Position numbers and translations under genes: made by a program
Assembly (NCBI GenBank): GCA_015501055.1
Contig: JADNYV010000135.1
Coordinates: forward strand, 36,639-100,638
Source: Mucidula mucida
Taxonomy: Eukaryota > Basidiomycota > Agaricomycetes > Agaricales > Physalacriaceae
DNA length: 64,000 nucleotides
Reading direction: 5' to 3'
The notes under the pieces: generated by a model
What the model was told of the DNA's origin: nothing
Seen by the model: only the letters and a program-made list of their open reading frames with translations
Databases searched by the model: none
Shown here: positions 12,526 to 23,349 of the stretch, in pieces
Layout: each line of letters starts with the position of its first letter
How positions within the stretch are numbered: the first letter of the stretch is position 1

Positions 12526-12769
12526 CTGTAGCGTTTCGACCGTAACTTCACAGCCTGTGACCCATTATGGTCTGAAGTTACAGCGAACAGCTTCACAGAC
12601 CCTTAAATTGCCTTTTTTGGACAGTTCCGCTTATAGCGGGACCTGAAATTTCCTTATTTGGAGGCTCGTGCCTGACCAAAGTGGTCCGTGACCCGTTATG
12701 ATGTATATATAGCTTCACTTCAAAGACCCCCGTGACCCGTTATGTGAATTTGCGGTCGAAACGCTACAG
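12526..12769 (-). mobile_element. 244-bp MITE, copy 2, inverted
   Basis: Same family as copy 1 in the opposite orientation, flanked by TA (12524-12525 and 12770-12771). It lies 251 bp beyond copy 1's right-hand TA, within the same exon. Both termini are perfect CTGTAGCGTTTCGACCG / CGGTCGAAACGCTACAG types. Confidence 0.92.
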
Positions 12770-12893
12770 TATTCTCTGCAAGGTAAAGTGTCTAGACATT
12801 GCACAGTTCAAGAAGATGGTGAAGGCGCGCGCGAACTTGTTGCCAGAGGAGTTAGAAGAAGTAACACAGATGTGGCGGATGTGGTGTCGGGAA

Positions 12894-14864
12894 TAGACTT
12901 TACGCGCGACATGATATTCCCTGAAATATATTTATTCACTATCATTTACTGGTGCCTAACTAGCAGGGATGGGCGGTTCCAGAGGTCCCGTCCTCTAAAT
13001 CGTGCGATCAAAAAGCGTGGTGCTCCGGCTTTCCATAGTTCTCCGAGTCGTCGGGATAAGGCTTTTGTCATGACACCTGGTGAATGTCCTCACAAGGACG
13101 AGTTCCTAATTTCAGTGCCAACAGGCTAGCGGTCAAAATGCGAGGCGAGTTTGTTTGACCATCAGCAGCCCCGCTCAGCTACCTCGTTAACGCGTCCATT
13201 ACTCTCGTTCGCTGTCAACCTGCCCTTGCGTTCGATAGCTTTCATGTATTACGCGTTGATTGGAGTACGCCACCGCAGAGAATGATGTGTCGGAGAAATC
13301 CAGATTGTCGCGCGAAGGAACAATGCAGGAGCTTTCCTTGCTACACGTCTCGGCGGACTTCAATTCAAGACTACGTCAGGCAAAAGCAGGCATGTTATCG
13401 GAAAATGTGACACTTTTGGGGGCTTGTAGCCTAGACGATATATTCAAGCAGACTCGGCGACCAGTTTTACGATACAGAGGATTCTGAGATTGGTCTAAAA
13501 TGAACTGAGAGTAAGCGGATATTCATCATCGTCGTATTGCGTGGTCTGAGATACGAGAAAGGCGTCAATTTCTCCAGATGATACTACGGCTAAACTTCAA
13601 AACAATTACCAGGCGTCTACTTCCCTGCTGTCGAGCTGCAGCTCGTCCGAGTTCATCACGCGCAGCAGATTCTCTATGGGTATCCCCCTGATGACTCGGG
13701 AACCACCACGCGCATTGACGCTCTAGACAGTGACAACACTGCCAAAGAATGGTGCCATTGCACTCGGATAGTAAGCCGGGGCCTGGCATGCGCCGAGCGT
13801 GGACAAGGCGAAGCTGTCATGTCCGATGAACGCATCTGTCTCGAAGACTGTCTGGGGCCAAAAAGTTACATGATAACAGTAGGGGTGGTCGGTGGCCATG
13901 ACGAAGGCGAAGACGAGGGATGGTGATCAAATACGGCTAAATGATAAAGGATAAGGCGGAGAATGTACGGTAGACGACTCACAGGAAACATGCCAACCTT
14001 GTTGTCTGTGTCAGAGGGTGGAGCTCGAGTAAGTAGAACGAGTATGAAAGAGCATTCTGTCGAGCTATACGTCGCTGAGGACGTTATCCTCAGCTCAGGT
14101 CGTGGCTGCTGCTGACTGAGTAGAAGTGAGACGAAGAGGCCAGTAAGCAGTAGCGAGGGGGGAAACAATTCTAAAGGAGGAGAATGAGCCTTTTATGCTT
14201 TTCTAAAGTTTGGATTTGTTTTGATGTGATGAGGCAATTTTGCAGGGCGCGTCCAGACCAGGTTGTCTACCGGTACCGGCATTAGCGTGGCCTATTCCGC
14301 AATCATCACCACCGTCAAGTGAAACTAATGCGACTTTCAGCGATGGTTTGATTGCGACTGGCGCTATAACAGACGTCGAGACGAGCCGATTATGCATGAA
14401 CAAGCAGAGCTTGCGAAGACTGCCGGAAGCCGAGGCCGAAGTTTCGTTCACTGTGATTCTGAATGTACCTTTCTCCTTGTCAGGTATGCATTGTCATTCA
14501 CGTAGTCGCTTTGCAGCTGAGACAAAAAAGGTGGATAGGAAGCGAAACCTTATGGCGAGAAGGAGAAATCACATATCAACATGAGGTCTGCAGGAAGTTC
14601 GCGAGAATCAGCATCTTCCGCCGTTTGCACGTTCAAGTTCTCGAAACTTCTCGTGCGGGTACGCAGCCGTCAGATGGCATCACGAGCCTACCTCTTGGCA
14701 TCTGCTCTGAGCAAGATGAAGTCAGCACGAGGGCACTTTGAACTGGTTCACCTTCATCGCATGAGATGTGACGGAAAAGTGTCGGTCATAATTTCCTCCC
14801 TGACGAACGACAGACCTTTAAATGCGACTTGAGTACTGCGACGATCCCCATCTCACCACTCATC
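12894..14864. other. No gene assigned
   Basis: Nearly 2 kb without a frame that shows family motifs. On the minus strand, 13726-13899 has a 58-codon ATG frame (MATDHPYCYHVTFWPQ...) of unknown nature, possibly a gene remnant. The last part is presumably the promoter and 5' leader of the hydrolase starting at 14865. Confidence 0.4.
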
Positions 14865-16628
14865 ATGCATACTGGCGTCTTTTGGCTGATATTACTTCCT
14901 GTCTATGTCCTTGCCTCTGTACGACGGGCAGCATCGGACCAACTCTTGACGCCCGAGCTCGATCAATTTATTGACGACACGCTCAAGGAGTGGAACTCTC
15001 CTGGGGGCGTTGCCATTGCTGTCGTGAAACTGCAGTCTGACGGACAGTGGCAGGTGGAGACAAAAGGGTATGGACTTGCTCGTCCGGATGGAACGAAAAT
15101 CACAGAAGACACTATGCTTGCTATCGCGTCGAATTCAAAGGCAAGTGAAGTCTTGTGTGCGAACGATTCTACATTCTAACAAATACAACAGCTATTCGAC
15201 GTCTTCGCGGCTGGTCTGTTGATCTCCAATAAGACCCTGTCGCCGCGCATTGACTGGGTCACTCCAATGGCGTCCATCTTTCCGCAATGGGACCTAATGG
15301 ATCCCGTTGCCGCATCCGCCAGCACCATCCTTGATCTCATGAGTCACCGCACTGGGGTCCCTGCTCATAACCTCATGTACAACAAAAACGATTCAGATGT
15401 ATTCCTGTCGAGGTGCAAGTATCTGCGTCCGTCGCTTGGTTTTCGTGAGAATTTCCAGTACAATAACTACATGTACACCGTCCTCTCTGCCCTCCCCACC
15501 TACCTTCTTCCCCATCATCCTTCCTTCGCGAGTTACGTGAAGGAGAACATCCTAGACCCTCTCGGCTTGGTGAACGCGACGTACTCCTATGAGGTCGCTT
15601 CGCGGACCGGACAGCTCGCTCAAGGAGTATTGCGGACCGGAAGGAAATACGCTCTGGACGGCGGCTTACCCAAATGGCTGCCCTTTTGGTTCACAAATGG
15701 CGGTGAGGATGGAACGAATATCCTTTCGGGCGCAGGCGGGGTCATTATGACCCTCAAAGAGGTGACCGTGTGGTTGCGCACGCTTCTCCTCTTGGGGAAG
15801 AACCCATCGACAGGCGAATCCGTCATTCCTCCCGAAGTAGTTGCCAAGGCTGTTAACGGTGTGTCTGTAGTGTACGGCACCAGCAGTCATCCATCGCTTT
15901 CACCTGCGGTTTATGGCGGTGGCCAGTACTCCTATTCTTACCAAGGTCATTACATCGTCGAACACGCCGGGAGTGCCCCGGGCACCAAGAGTGCCATTCT
16001 ACGGCTACCGTACGACGGCGTCGGTTTAGCCGTGTTCAGCACTGACGACGTGTATGGCGATAATCTCAATGAGATCATCAAGTACCGCATTATGGACTCC
16101 ATCTTCGACATGCCTGTCATCGATTGGAACGAACTGGTGAAGACGTCAGTGGAGGTTCAATTCAACCTGACGCGGGATATGGCGCTGCCTCGGCCGGAGA
16201 ACGCGACGATGCCGCTCCCGCTGGATCATCTCCAAGGCGTCTACACGAACTCTGCCTACGGCAACCTCACCTTGTGCACTATCCCGTCGTCCTTAGAAAT
16301 CTGCGCCACGCTCGCTGAAGAAGCCCCTACCGCCCTTCCCAACATCTCGTTTACTGCCCGCCCTACACTCATCTCGACGTGGGACAAAGTATGGTCTACG
16401 CACCTCGAGCTCGGTCATTTCGATGGACTGCTCTGGAACGCGAGTGCGCTGTATAGTTATGGCGGGGACGACGACGGGCCCTGGGTTAACGAGTACGTAG
16501 CGTTTGAGGCGGAGTTCGCGCCCGACGCCAGTGGGTTTGGGGTTACTGGGATATGGGGCGCCGCTTCGGACACTTTGACAGGGAATACTGTACAGGAGAG
16601 GGCTGAGGTTTGGTTTGAAAGGGTCTGA
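14865..16628 (+). CDS. Secreted class C beta-lactamase-type serine hydrolase
   Basis: Predicted serine hydrolase of the class C beta-lactamase / penicillin-binding-like superfamily, about 570 residues in two exons. The ATG at 14865 opens a signal peptide (MHTGVFWLILLPVYVLAS). Active-site elements are visible: SNSK (SxxK nucleophile motif, split from the next exon directly after Lys), YNN in FQYNNYMY (YxN motif), and HAG in VEHAGSAPG (third motif). LMSHRTGVPAHN and ENILDPLGLVNATYS are conserved in the fungal group, and the C-terminal domain is beta-rich with several NxT/S sites. Exon 1 (14865-15140) and exon 2 (15192-16628) are joined by a 51-nt intron that begins GC instead of GT. Fungal homologues are extracellular esterases or peptidases; the substrate is unknown here. 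Confidence 0.88.
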
Positions 16629-16929
16629 GAAGAGCAAAACCTGTACATAGTGGTGATGATGGGACGGATTTGTTCCGTATGCCTGCGAGATTTCGATTGA
16701 AACAGGACTAAAATTCAGATACAAGGTTTTATGACCCCGTTCCAGCGATGCTGAGATGTCAACAGCAAGCGACGTGAAAATGACGGTCAAAGGAAGATAG
16801 AAAGTCACTCGTTTGGAACGGGCATTCATGAACAACGCGAAGTATTTATCTACTACTGAAGTCGAGATTCCAAGCAACTCTACGAGTACAGACATACAAT
16901 CCACGGAAAACCTGAGCACAACATACTAT

Positions 16930-19081
16930 CTATTGATCCTCTATCGGCATCTTTTGAAATACACACCGCGATACACCGTCATCTTGAAGCACCCACTCTC
17001 GCTGCAGTATATATCCCTTTAACTTCGGGAGCCATCTACACCAGACATACCAATACGCCAACCCAATAAACGATACACCAAACGCCGTCACCGCGTGGGC
17101 CTGATTTAATATCAATGACTGCCACCATGAGAAACCTGTTCATGCTCACCCAGTATGGCAAGTGCTCATATGTCCTCCCGTCCTCTTTGGGCGGCACAAA
17201 CGGCATGACTATCAGGAAAACATTCGAGAGAAAGAATGCGACCACTACAAATTTGGGTGCTCGGAAAGGCGGGTCCCACTCTGGTCGAGCGTACAATAAC
17301 AGTAACCCGAAGGATACCATCATGTTGACAATGGCAAGTGAATATGAGGAGACTATCATTGCCTCTGTTCAGTATGACATCTACATGCAAAAGAAGGAAC
17401 AGAACATACGGCTGATCATGAAGAGGTACGCGTCACCAGGCGGGGGAAGGATCACGAAGGTGCTTGAGAAGAACCATTGCGCGAGCAGCGCTGCGAGCGG
17501 CGCATTGAAGGGTTTGTTACTTGAGAAGAAAGACGAAAAAGGCAGAACGCCTTCTCGACCAAGTTCCTGTATGACTTAGGGCTCCGAATGAGTATTGTAG
17601 TATGTATAAATTAGCAAAAGCGAAGCCTCACCCCGTCCTTGACTAAAATGACCGGAAAGCAGACTACCCAATGTTGACAGAGAAATCAACGCCGAGAGGA
17701 CCTTACATGATCGTGAGTTAGACACGAAGGTCATCTGCTATTGGACCGACCCGTTCAGTATTCGCCCCAAACAAATTCCGGAAAAGCAGTGCCCTGAGAA
17801 ATTGTAAACCGTACATCAAGAGCCACAAAAAGTGACATACGCGACTATCCGCTGACTGCCGAGAATATCCTCCTTGGACACCACCGAAAAATACGCCACG
17901 TTCACCAGCAGATACAGGACACTGACACCGACGAGTGCAATCGGTGCTGCGCGCTTGATCGCCCAAACAGGATTCCGGACCTCCGATAACGCGTAATTCA
18001 CGCTTGAATATCCCTTAAAGCTATAAATCACGTTGTAGAGTCCCACCACTAGCGCACTGACGTCGCCCCTGCTGCCCTCCCAGATGTGCTCAAAGTTGTG
18101 CGTTGGCGGAACGCGAAGGAACCCAAAGATAGAACACAGCCCGGTCAGTCCGATGCCGCCGAGGAGGAAAAGCTTGAAGATACCCAAGCTGTTTTGAAGG
18201 CGCAACCCAAAGCGTACGTGGGTGCCATGGACGGTAGCGCAGAAGGTCAGACAAAGGAAGGCAACAAGACGAGTGTTGAAGCGAGTTGGAGGGACGTCGA
18301 GTGCGTTGAGTAGATCTGAAACACGATAAGTCTTATTTCTGGTGTAAAGTTAAGACTAACATTCGGAGAACACTAAACTGTTTGCAGTCGAGGCCCCCTA
18401 TGCAATGATCAGAACGGTAGAGGCATCATAGATGCGAAATAATACGGTAATTACTGCGTATACAGAAAACGCGCACGTCGCCAGAAATTTAGGGTGGCGG
18501 TATATGTACTCAAGATAATTCTTCTCTCCACCACTACGAGGTAAGCCCTAATCACAGTGTGTAAGGTACTTCATAATGTGAACCAAATCGCTTACCGTCC
18601 CGAGTTCAATATAGACTGTCGTACCCACTGCCGCGATTGCTGCTCCAGTCAACCACATGAGGAGAGTGACGCCGACGCTGCCGGATGACCGCAAAATGAC
18701 GCTTGGAGTCGCGAAGATGCTATAGCGCCATGAAGACAGCGCCTCGTCTGACAGGAGCAGTAGATCTCACCCAGTCCCGATGATGTAATTAAAAATCAGC
18801 ACAACGGCGCTAAAGAGGCCTGTGTGCGATAAGCGGTGGGAAGGGGGAAGAAGCTTGACCACGCCCACCTAGTTGCCGCTTAGCATGTGGCACGTCGTCG
18901 AAGGCTTCTCCGTTACGTGCTGCATAGAGTTTGAGCTCCGCGGTCCAATTGAATGATACGACATCCGCTCACTGTCTCCTTCTCGGTGGACGGCAGCACC
19001 GTCAATCCCGCTTGCAACAACTACTGTTGTAGCGCCGTAATCCAAAACTGTACGCCGCAAGAGTGGACCCTCATCGTCCAT
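16930..19081 (-). CDS. APC amino-acid transporter, LAT/Mup1-like, intact copy
   Basis: Integral membrane amino-acid permease of the APC superfamily, resembling fungal methionine permease Mup1 and LAT carriers. From the ATG at 19081 the first exons are 19081-18973, 18919-18869, 18819-18771 and 18719-18596. Together they are 333 nt, in frame, and give MDDEGPLLRR..., then GLFSAVVLIFNYIIGTG (the TM1 unwound GxG motif) and IFATPSVILRSSGS, TGAAIAAVGTTVYIELGT. Later exons give GLPRSGGEKNYLEYIYRHP, LRLQNSLGIFKLFLLGGIGL, SALVVGLYNVIYSFKGYSS, NPVWAIKRAAPIALVGV, LLLYARPEWDPPFRAP and a C-terminal YWYVWCRWLPKLKGY, with TAG at 16930. I found no frame break. A decayed inverted paralogue is at 38730-40861. 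Confidence 0.88.
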
Positions 19082-20684
19082 TCGAAGAAAGTATGACTTT
19101 GAGGTAGCTCAGAGCTGAGAGAGTACTGTTGGAGCTCGAAAAGCAATGCAGTGGCCTGGTCTGTTATCGATACTGGTGTCGGCGTGGACGCGTTTTGCTC
19201 GAACAGAACAAGTGAAAAGACTTGTAGAGACTGTCAAGAGGAGACGACGAGAACAATCCAGACAGACGGTGTCGGGCTGAAATGTAGTACGAGGATCTAA
19301 GATGAACGAGGACGTCAACCTGAGTGCCCCATGGTGGGGAGAGAGACAACATCAATAAAAGGTCCGATGCTATATTAAGGACGTAATCTAATCTAATCGC
19401 GACTATCGACTTACGCCACACTCCGTCCTTACGTTCAGCTGGATGGTCGGACATTGCTGGATTCTTTCATAAGAGTAATAAGGTTCAAATAGAGCTTCTT
19501 ATTAAGTGCGTAAACGGATTGAATGACTGGTAAGAGAGAAAGCTGTGGTACATTACGCCACTGGTGATAAAGCTCGGCGATGGCAAGCATGCCAACAAAT
19601 ATGTGTAAGAGATCGATGTGGCTTTGAGCCGTAGGATTGACTGTAGCGTATGATACAAATACACAGGCTTATATACTAACTAAACTTCTATCTGAGTCAA
19701 GGATGAGTAAGTCTTGGGGAGGCGGGGCTCAGTCTTGGGTCGGATCTACGAGCTACGAGCTACGAAGGTGCTTGAATCTTCCAACAGACCTCACGAACCC
19801 ATCAACACCAAGTTTGCGTCCCCGAGTGCATGACGCGTCTATTCGCGTGTACTTTTCGCTGGACGGATCTCCCAATGCAAGAGCCGGAACACAAACCGAT
19901 CACGATGTCGTCGCCGTTAACCCGACGCATTCATCGCTGCATGCACGGGCTGACTCATTGCTTAGTAGAGACATAGGATTCAGAATTCTCTAGTACAATG
20001 TAGGTAGTACAAATAGTATGAGGTGATTACACCGTGGTAGGGCATCGGTTTGCCCTAACACGAGCCTTCCAACCGAATAGCGCGATTGCAAGCCGCTTTT
20101 CTAATCGGGCCTTCACCGGGCCCGTTATCTCAACAGTAACACGGAAGCCGTACGCCATGCTCGCCCGACCAGCTGGTACGCCCACCGAATATCCGTGGAC
20201 TTTGGGGCAAATTTTTGGGTACTTACACCTGAGCCTTCCAATGATCACTTCCTGAGAGTTTTCTTCTTACGATCCACCAACGTCTATATAAACGCGCACG
20301 AACATCGCCTATTGAACCAACCGTCGCCGTTCTGTTGCAACCATGTGGTCCACGATTACCTTCTACGATATTCCTGGTTCTCGTCCAGGCAGCCCACCTA
20401 GCCCTAACAATTGGAAGATAAGGTCAGGTTCAATCGATAAACGAATTGAAGGCAAGAGCTCAAGGCAAATGCAGATACGCGTTGAACTTCAAGGGCCTCC
20501 CATACACTCGTGACTCAGTGGAATTTCATCGCTCTGCCAGACCTTAGCCACTTCACCGATCTGCTTCCAGCTATTTGCTACCAGACAGTGCTTCCAATCA
20601 CTGGATCTCTATTCCATTGACACCAAGTCGGAGGAAGCAGTAATAAAACATGTGACGCACAAAAAGTCTAGAATGAATATGGCT
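19082..20684. other. No intact gene; promoter side of the APC gene and a duplicated fragment
   Basis: The first 300-400 bases upstream of the APC start share blocks (CGATTAGATTAGAT, CATCGGAC.TTTT, TCTCCCCACCA) with the region upstream of its paralogue near 38390-38450, so they are probably promoter and leader. The rest has no supported coding frame apart from the gene fragment at 19787-19875. Confidence 0.5.
19787..19875 (+). repeat. Truncated duplicate of an exon segment from 21955-22056
   Basis: About 89 bases here match 21955-22056 in the same orientation (GACCTCACGAACCCATCAAC, then GACGCGTCTATTCGCGT.TAC) with a 13-base gap. The other copy spans an exon end and donor of the conserved minus-strand gene 20685-22569, so this is a dead partial duplicate. 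Confidence 0.8.
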
Positions 20685-22569
20685 CTACGCGCCGGATACA
20701 TTTAGGTTGGGGTCGTTCCCACCCATCGTCAAACCTCCGTCAGTAAGATGTTTTCCATGTCCAGGAGAATGAGGCCGATGGCCTGGACCTCCCGGACCTC
20801 CATGTCCTCCGCCACCAGGGCTATGCGGAGGAGTCCGTCCAAAGAATGGCCAGGTAGGGAGGTAGCACATTTCCTACGCAAGCGATTAAACGATGAACTA
20901 TCGTTCAGCTCAAAAAAGATGACAAACCTCTACGCTACATGCAGGATCGCACTTAATCCATGCGCTCCAGTCTAGCCATTCCATAAGCGCAACAAGTTGA
21001 ACTCGCCAGTAAACAAGTACAGAATCGTGATCGACTGCACCGACAGCCCGAGCACCTTCAGCCCACATCCGTGTCACGACGCGACAAATCTCTCTATTTG
21101 TCTCGTCTATGGCGCGAAGAAGAAGGTGCTCCGATTCGGCCATGAGCGCAAGCAATGTCGACGAGGAATGGATATGCTTCGTGTGGGTCGTCGCACAGAG
21201 CTCGTATATTGGCGAGCTCCATGAAAGATCGTCAGAAAGTGCCGACGTCGGGACTGCGACGGAATGTAATCTGTAAGGCTGGACCATGACGTCCAATTGA
21301 GTCTGCACCTTCTTCATCACATTTTCACCGGTATCGGAGGAATTCAAAAGATATTGGATCATCTCGAGTCGGTTCTGGTATCGTTCGGCAACTGTGTGAA
21401 GTAGGGTCGACCAATCTACGCCGCAGCCTGCGCCATGGGGCGTGTGAACAGCCCTCTCGACGCGCTCCATGACAGCAGCAATATCCCCGGGCGTGATAGC
21501 ACCGAGCTGGTGTCCATAACGCTTCTGCCCGAGGCGCTGTGCCATTAAGCTGGGTACAAGCGCGGTATCATAAAATGACACCAAACGTGCAAGATCGAGC
21601 TGAATACGTGTCTCTCCAGGATAGAGATTATGCCAAGACCCGGAGTGTAAGACCTCGAATGCCTCGACAGAGTGATCTAAAGTATCAACGGGAGAGTCGA
21701 TGTCATACGTCGGTTTACGACCAGGCCAGCGAGGGCCGGGAAATGCGGGCTTGTCTGAAGTGAGATGGGACAATGTTACAACTTCGAGTCCTGCCGTGAA
21801 ATCGCAGATCATTATCTCACTGTGCAAACAAATAAGAACTTGACGGGTTACACACAAGAGACCACTAGGCGTACTCACAAGTCCATTTCCATTCTAAGTC
21901 AAGACAAACGCGTTGCCAGGTATAACCCAGCACTGCAAAGAACCGTGTAGTACTGACCTCACGAACCCATCAACACCAAATCTGCGTCCCCAAGTGCATA
22001 ACGCGTCTATTCGCGTATACTCTTCGCGGATCATTTCTGGACGGATCTCCCCCCAAGCCACAATATCCTGTGTTTGCAGTGGGCCGTCTGTCAATTTGGC
22101 CGCGGCGCTTCCATCGAAGTATAGCACGTTCAGGGGTCGAGTGGCGGAGAGTGTTAGCTGCCAGCAGCCCTCCTCGACCGAGCCCCGACAGAACGCGTAA
22201 GAGTGCTCCGGATCTGTCGCCGCCCACTGCGGTTCAGAGGGTATCTGTTCGTCCGACCGCCCATGGTAAAGAAGTGTACCGACGGGGACGACTCCGGGAA
22301 CAATGTTATGACCTATACAAAGTATTCAGCACGGTGAGTTATTCCATGCAGATAGGCTCACCATTTCTGTATCTTGTGTTGGGCCAGTGCTGGAGGAAAG
22401 AGTGAACAGTATCAAAGATAAGATGCCCGGTAGCGTTAGGGTTAGGAGAGCGATTCAGATCCCAATCGTCTTCGGCCGTTGCCGCCGGTATACGAAAAGG
22501 GAGTTGGGTGCAGCGAACAGAACCCAGAATGTTAGCGAGCACTAGCAGGTACTGCCAATAAGCGCCCAT
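20685..22569 (-). CDS. Conserved fungal protein of unknown function, probably secreted
   Basis: Unknown function. Exons join as follows: ATG at 22569 with a hydrophobic lead (MGAYWQYLLVLANILGSVRC), then PAATAEDDWDLNRSPNPNAT and FDTVHSFLQHWPNTRYRNG. The next exon reads HNIVPGVVPVGTLLYHGR, WAATDPEHSYAFCRG, LNVLYFDGSAAAK and RFGVDGFVR. A long exon continues MEMDFEIMICDFTAGLEVVT to the end near 20910, and the last exon is a Gly/Pro/His-rich tail (HSPGGGGHGGPGGPGHRPHS) ending at 20685. I recall the middle motifs as widely conserved in Agaricomycetes without a function. The lead looks like a signal peptide or anchor. Introns lie near 22340-22310, 21955-21870 and 20920-20870. Confidence 0.75.
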
Positions 22570-23349
22570 GACCAGAAGCACCGTGGTCGTAGTTGAGGAG
22601 ATGGACGTTTGATGGCATTCGCTGCGCACACATGATGTTGCGCAGCCAATTGGCAACCCTGACAGCTCCTTCGTTCGTGTACTGGTGCTTGAGCGTGATT
22701 ATGCAAGCCCAAAGAAGGAAGATAGACACTGTATGGTGGCGTGCACTATAACGTAGCCTTGGGGAACTGATAATGATCCTCGTTGATATATAGTTCTTGA
22801 GTATTCGCAGAAGAATCACCGACCTTGACGGTGTTTGGTTGTCTTCTTCAAGAATCAACTTCCCCGGCAGCTGCGAGAGTGCTCGGGGCCAGGCCAATAC
22901 GCAAAGTGAACATTGCTGATCAGTCATTGCATACTATCGAATCTGAGAAGATAGTTTAGGAAATTGTCAAGGATGCGTGTCTATGAGCTCCAAGTTATTA
23001 AGAGTAAACTTGGGGATAATTGAAGTTCGTGTTACTTCCACACATGGGAAAAGAATATCGTCCATGTTGAAAGCCAATTGAAAGCGGCAAAAGACCGGAA
23101 AAGTGACTCCGTGACTGTTCGTCGACGTGTGACATACCTTACTCTCTTCCACCCCCAACACGGTTCTTGAGCCTTTCTTTAGCCTTGTGCTCATTAATGG
23201 AGCCGTCAACAGAATATGTACGGTGGTCATTCAGTATCTATTATACGGAAGCAACATCGTAGGAAAGTTACGTGTCAATTGTTCATGAGATGGTAGAAGT
23301 GAGAAAATGAGATAGACTGAAGCTGTTTCTAGGAAGAATGTACATAAAT
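22570..23349. other. No gene assigned
   Basis: About 780 bases between two minus-strand genes. A minus-strand frame starting at an ATG at 22927 overlaps the start of the conserved gene in another frame and shows no motif. The stretch probably holds that gene's promoter and the 3' flank region of the DUF6535 gene. Confidence 0.4.

Larger units (their letters stand above)
8170..12893 (+). pseudogene. Large unknown gene, possible 2OG-Fe(II) dioxygenase-like core; interrupted
   Basis: One long gene can be followed from the ATG at 8170 to a TAG at 12893, with introns at about 8488-8537, 8645-8690, 8956-9009, 9625-9677 and 10425-10461. The central part reads GAFGVIHIDGHDL, then FFLVELGICWVL and FSGLHMHGGSAP. 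This resembles the HxD...H iron site of double-stranded beta-helix dioxygenases, including fungal TET/JBP-like proteins. I do not see the usual 2-oxoglutarate arginine after the last His, so the assignment is weak. Next comes a basic segment (KKKAGTCAGKRKAEAE, PPAKRT) resembling a nuclear signal, then about 700 residues I do not recognise. Two in-frame TGA codons (10689-10691 and 11265-11267) and two MITEs (12029 and 12526) interrupt it. If the MITEs are removed with one TA each, the frame reads through both junctions. Confidence 0.6.

Noticed and set aside
12276..12545. Stand-alone small gene between the two MITEs
   Set aside because: It reads in continuous frame with the exons on both sides once the MITEs are removed, so it is part of the larger gene.
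22532..22927. Minus-strand frame overlapping the start of the conserved gene
   Set aside because: Different frame from a well-supported exon over part of its length and no recognisable domain.
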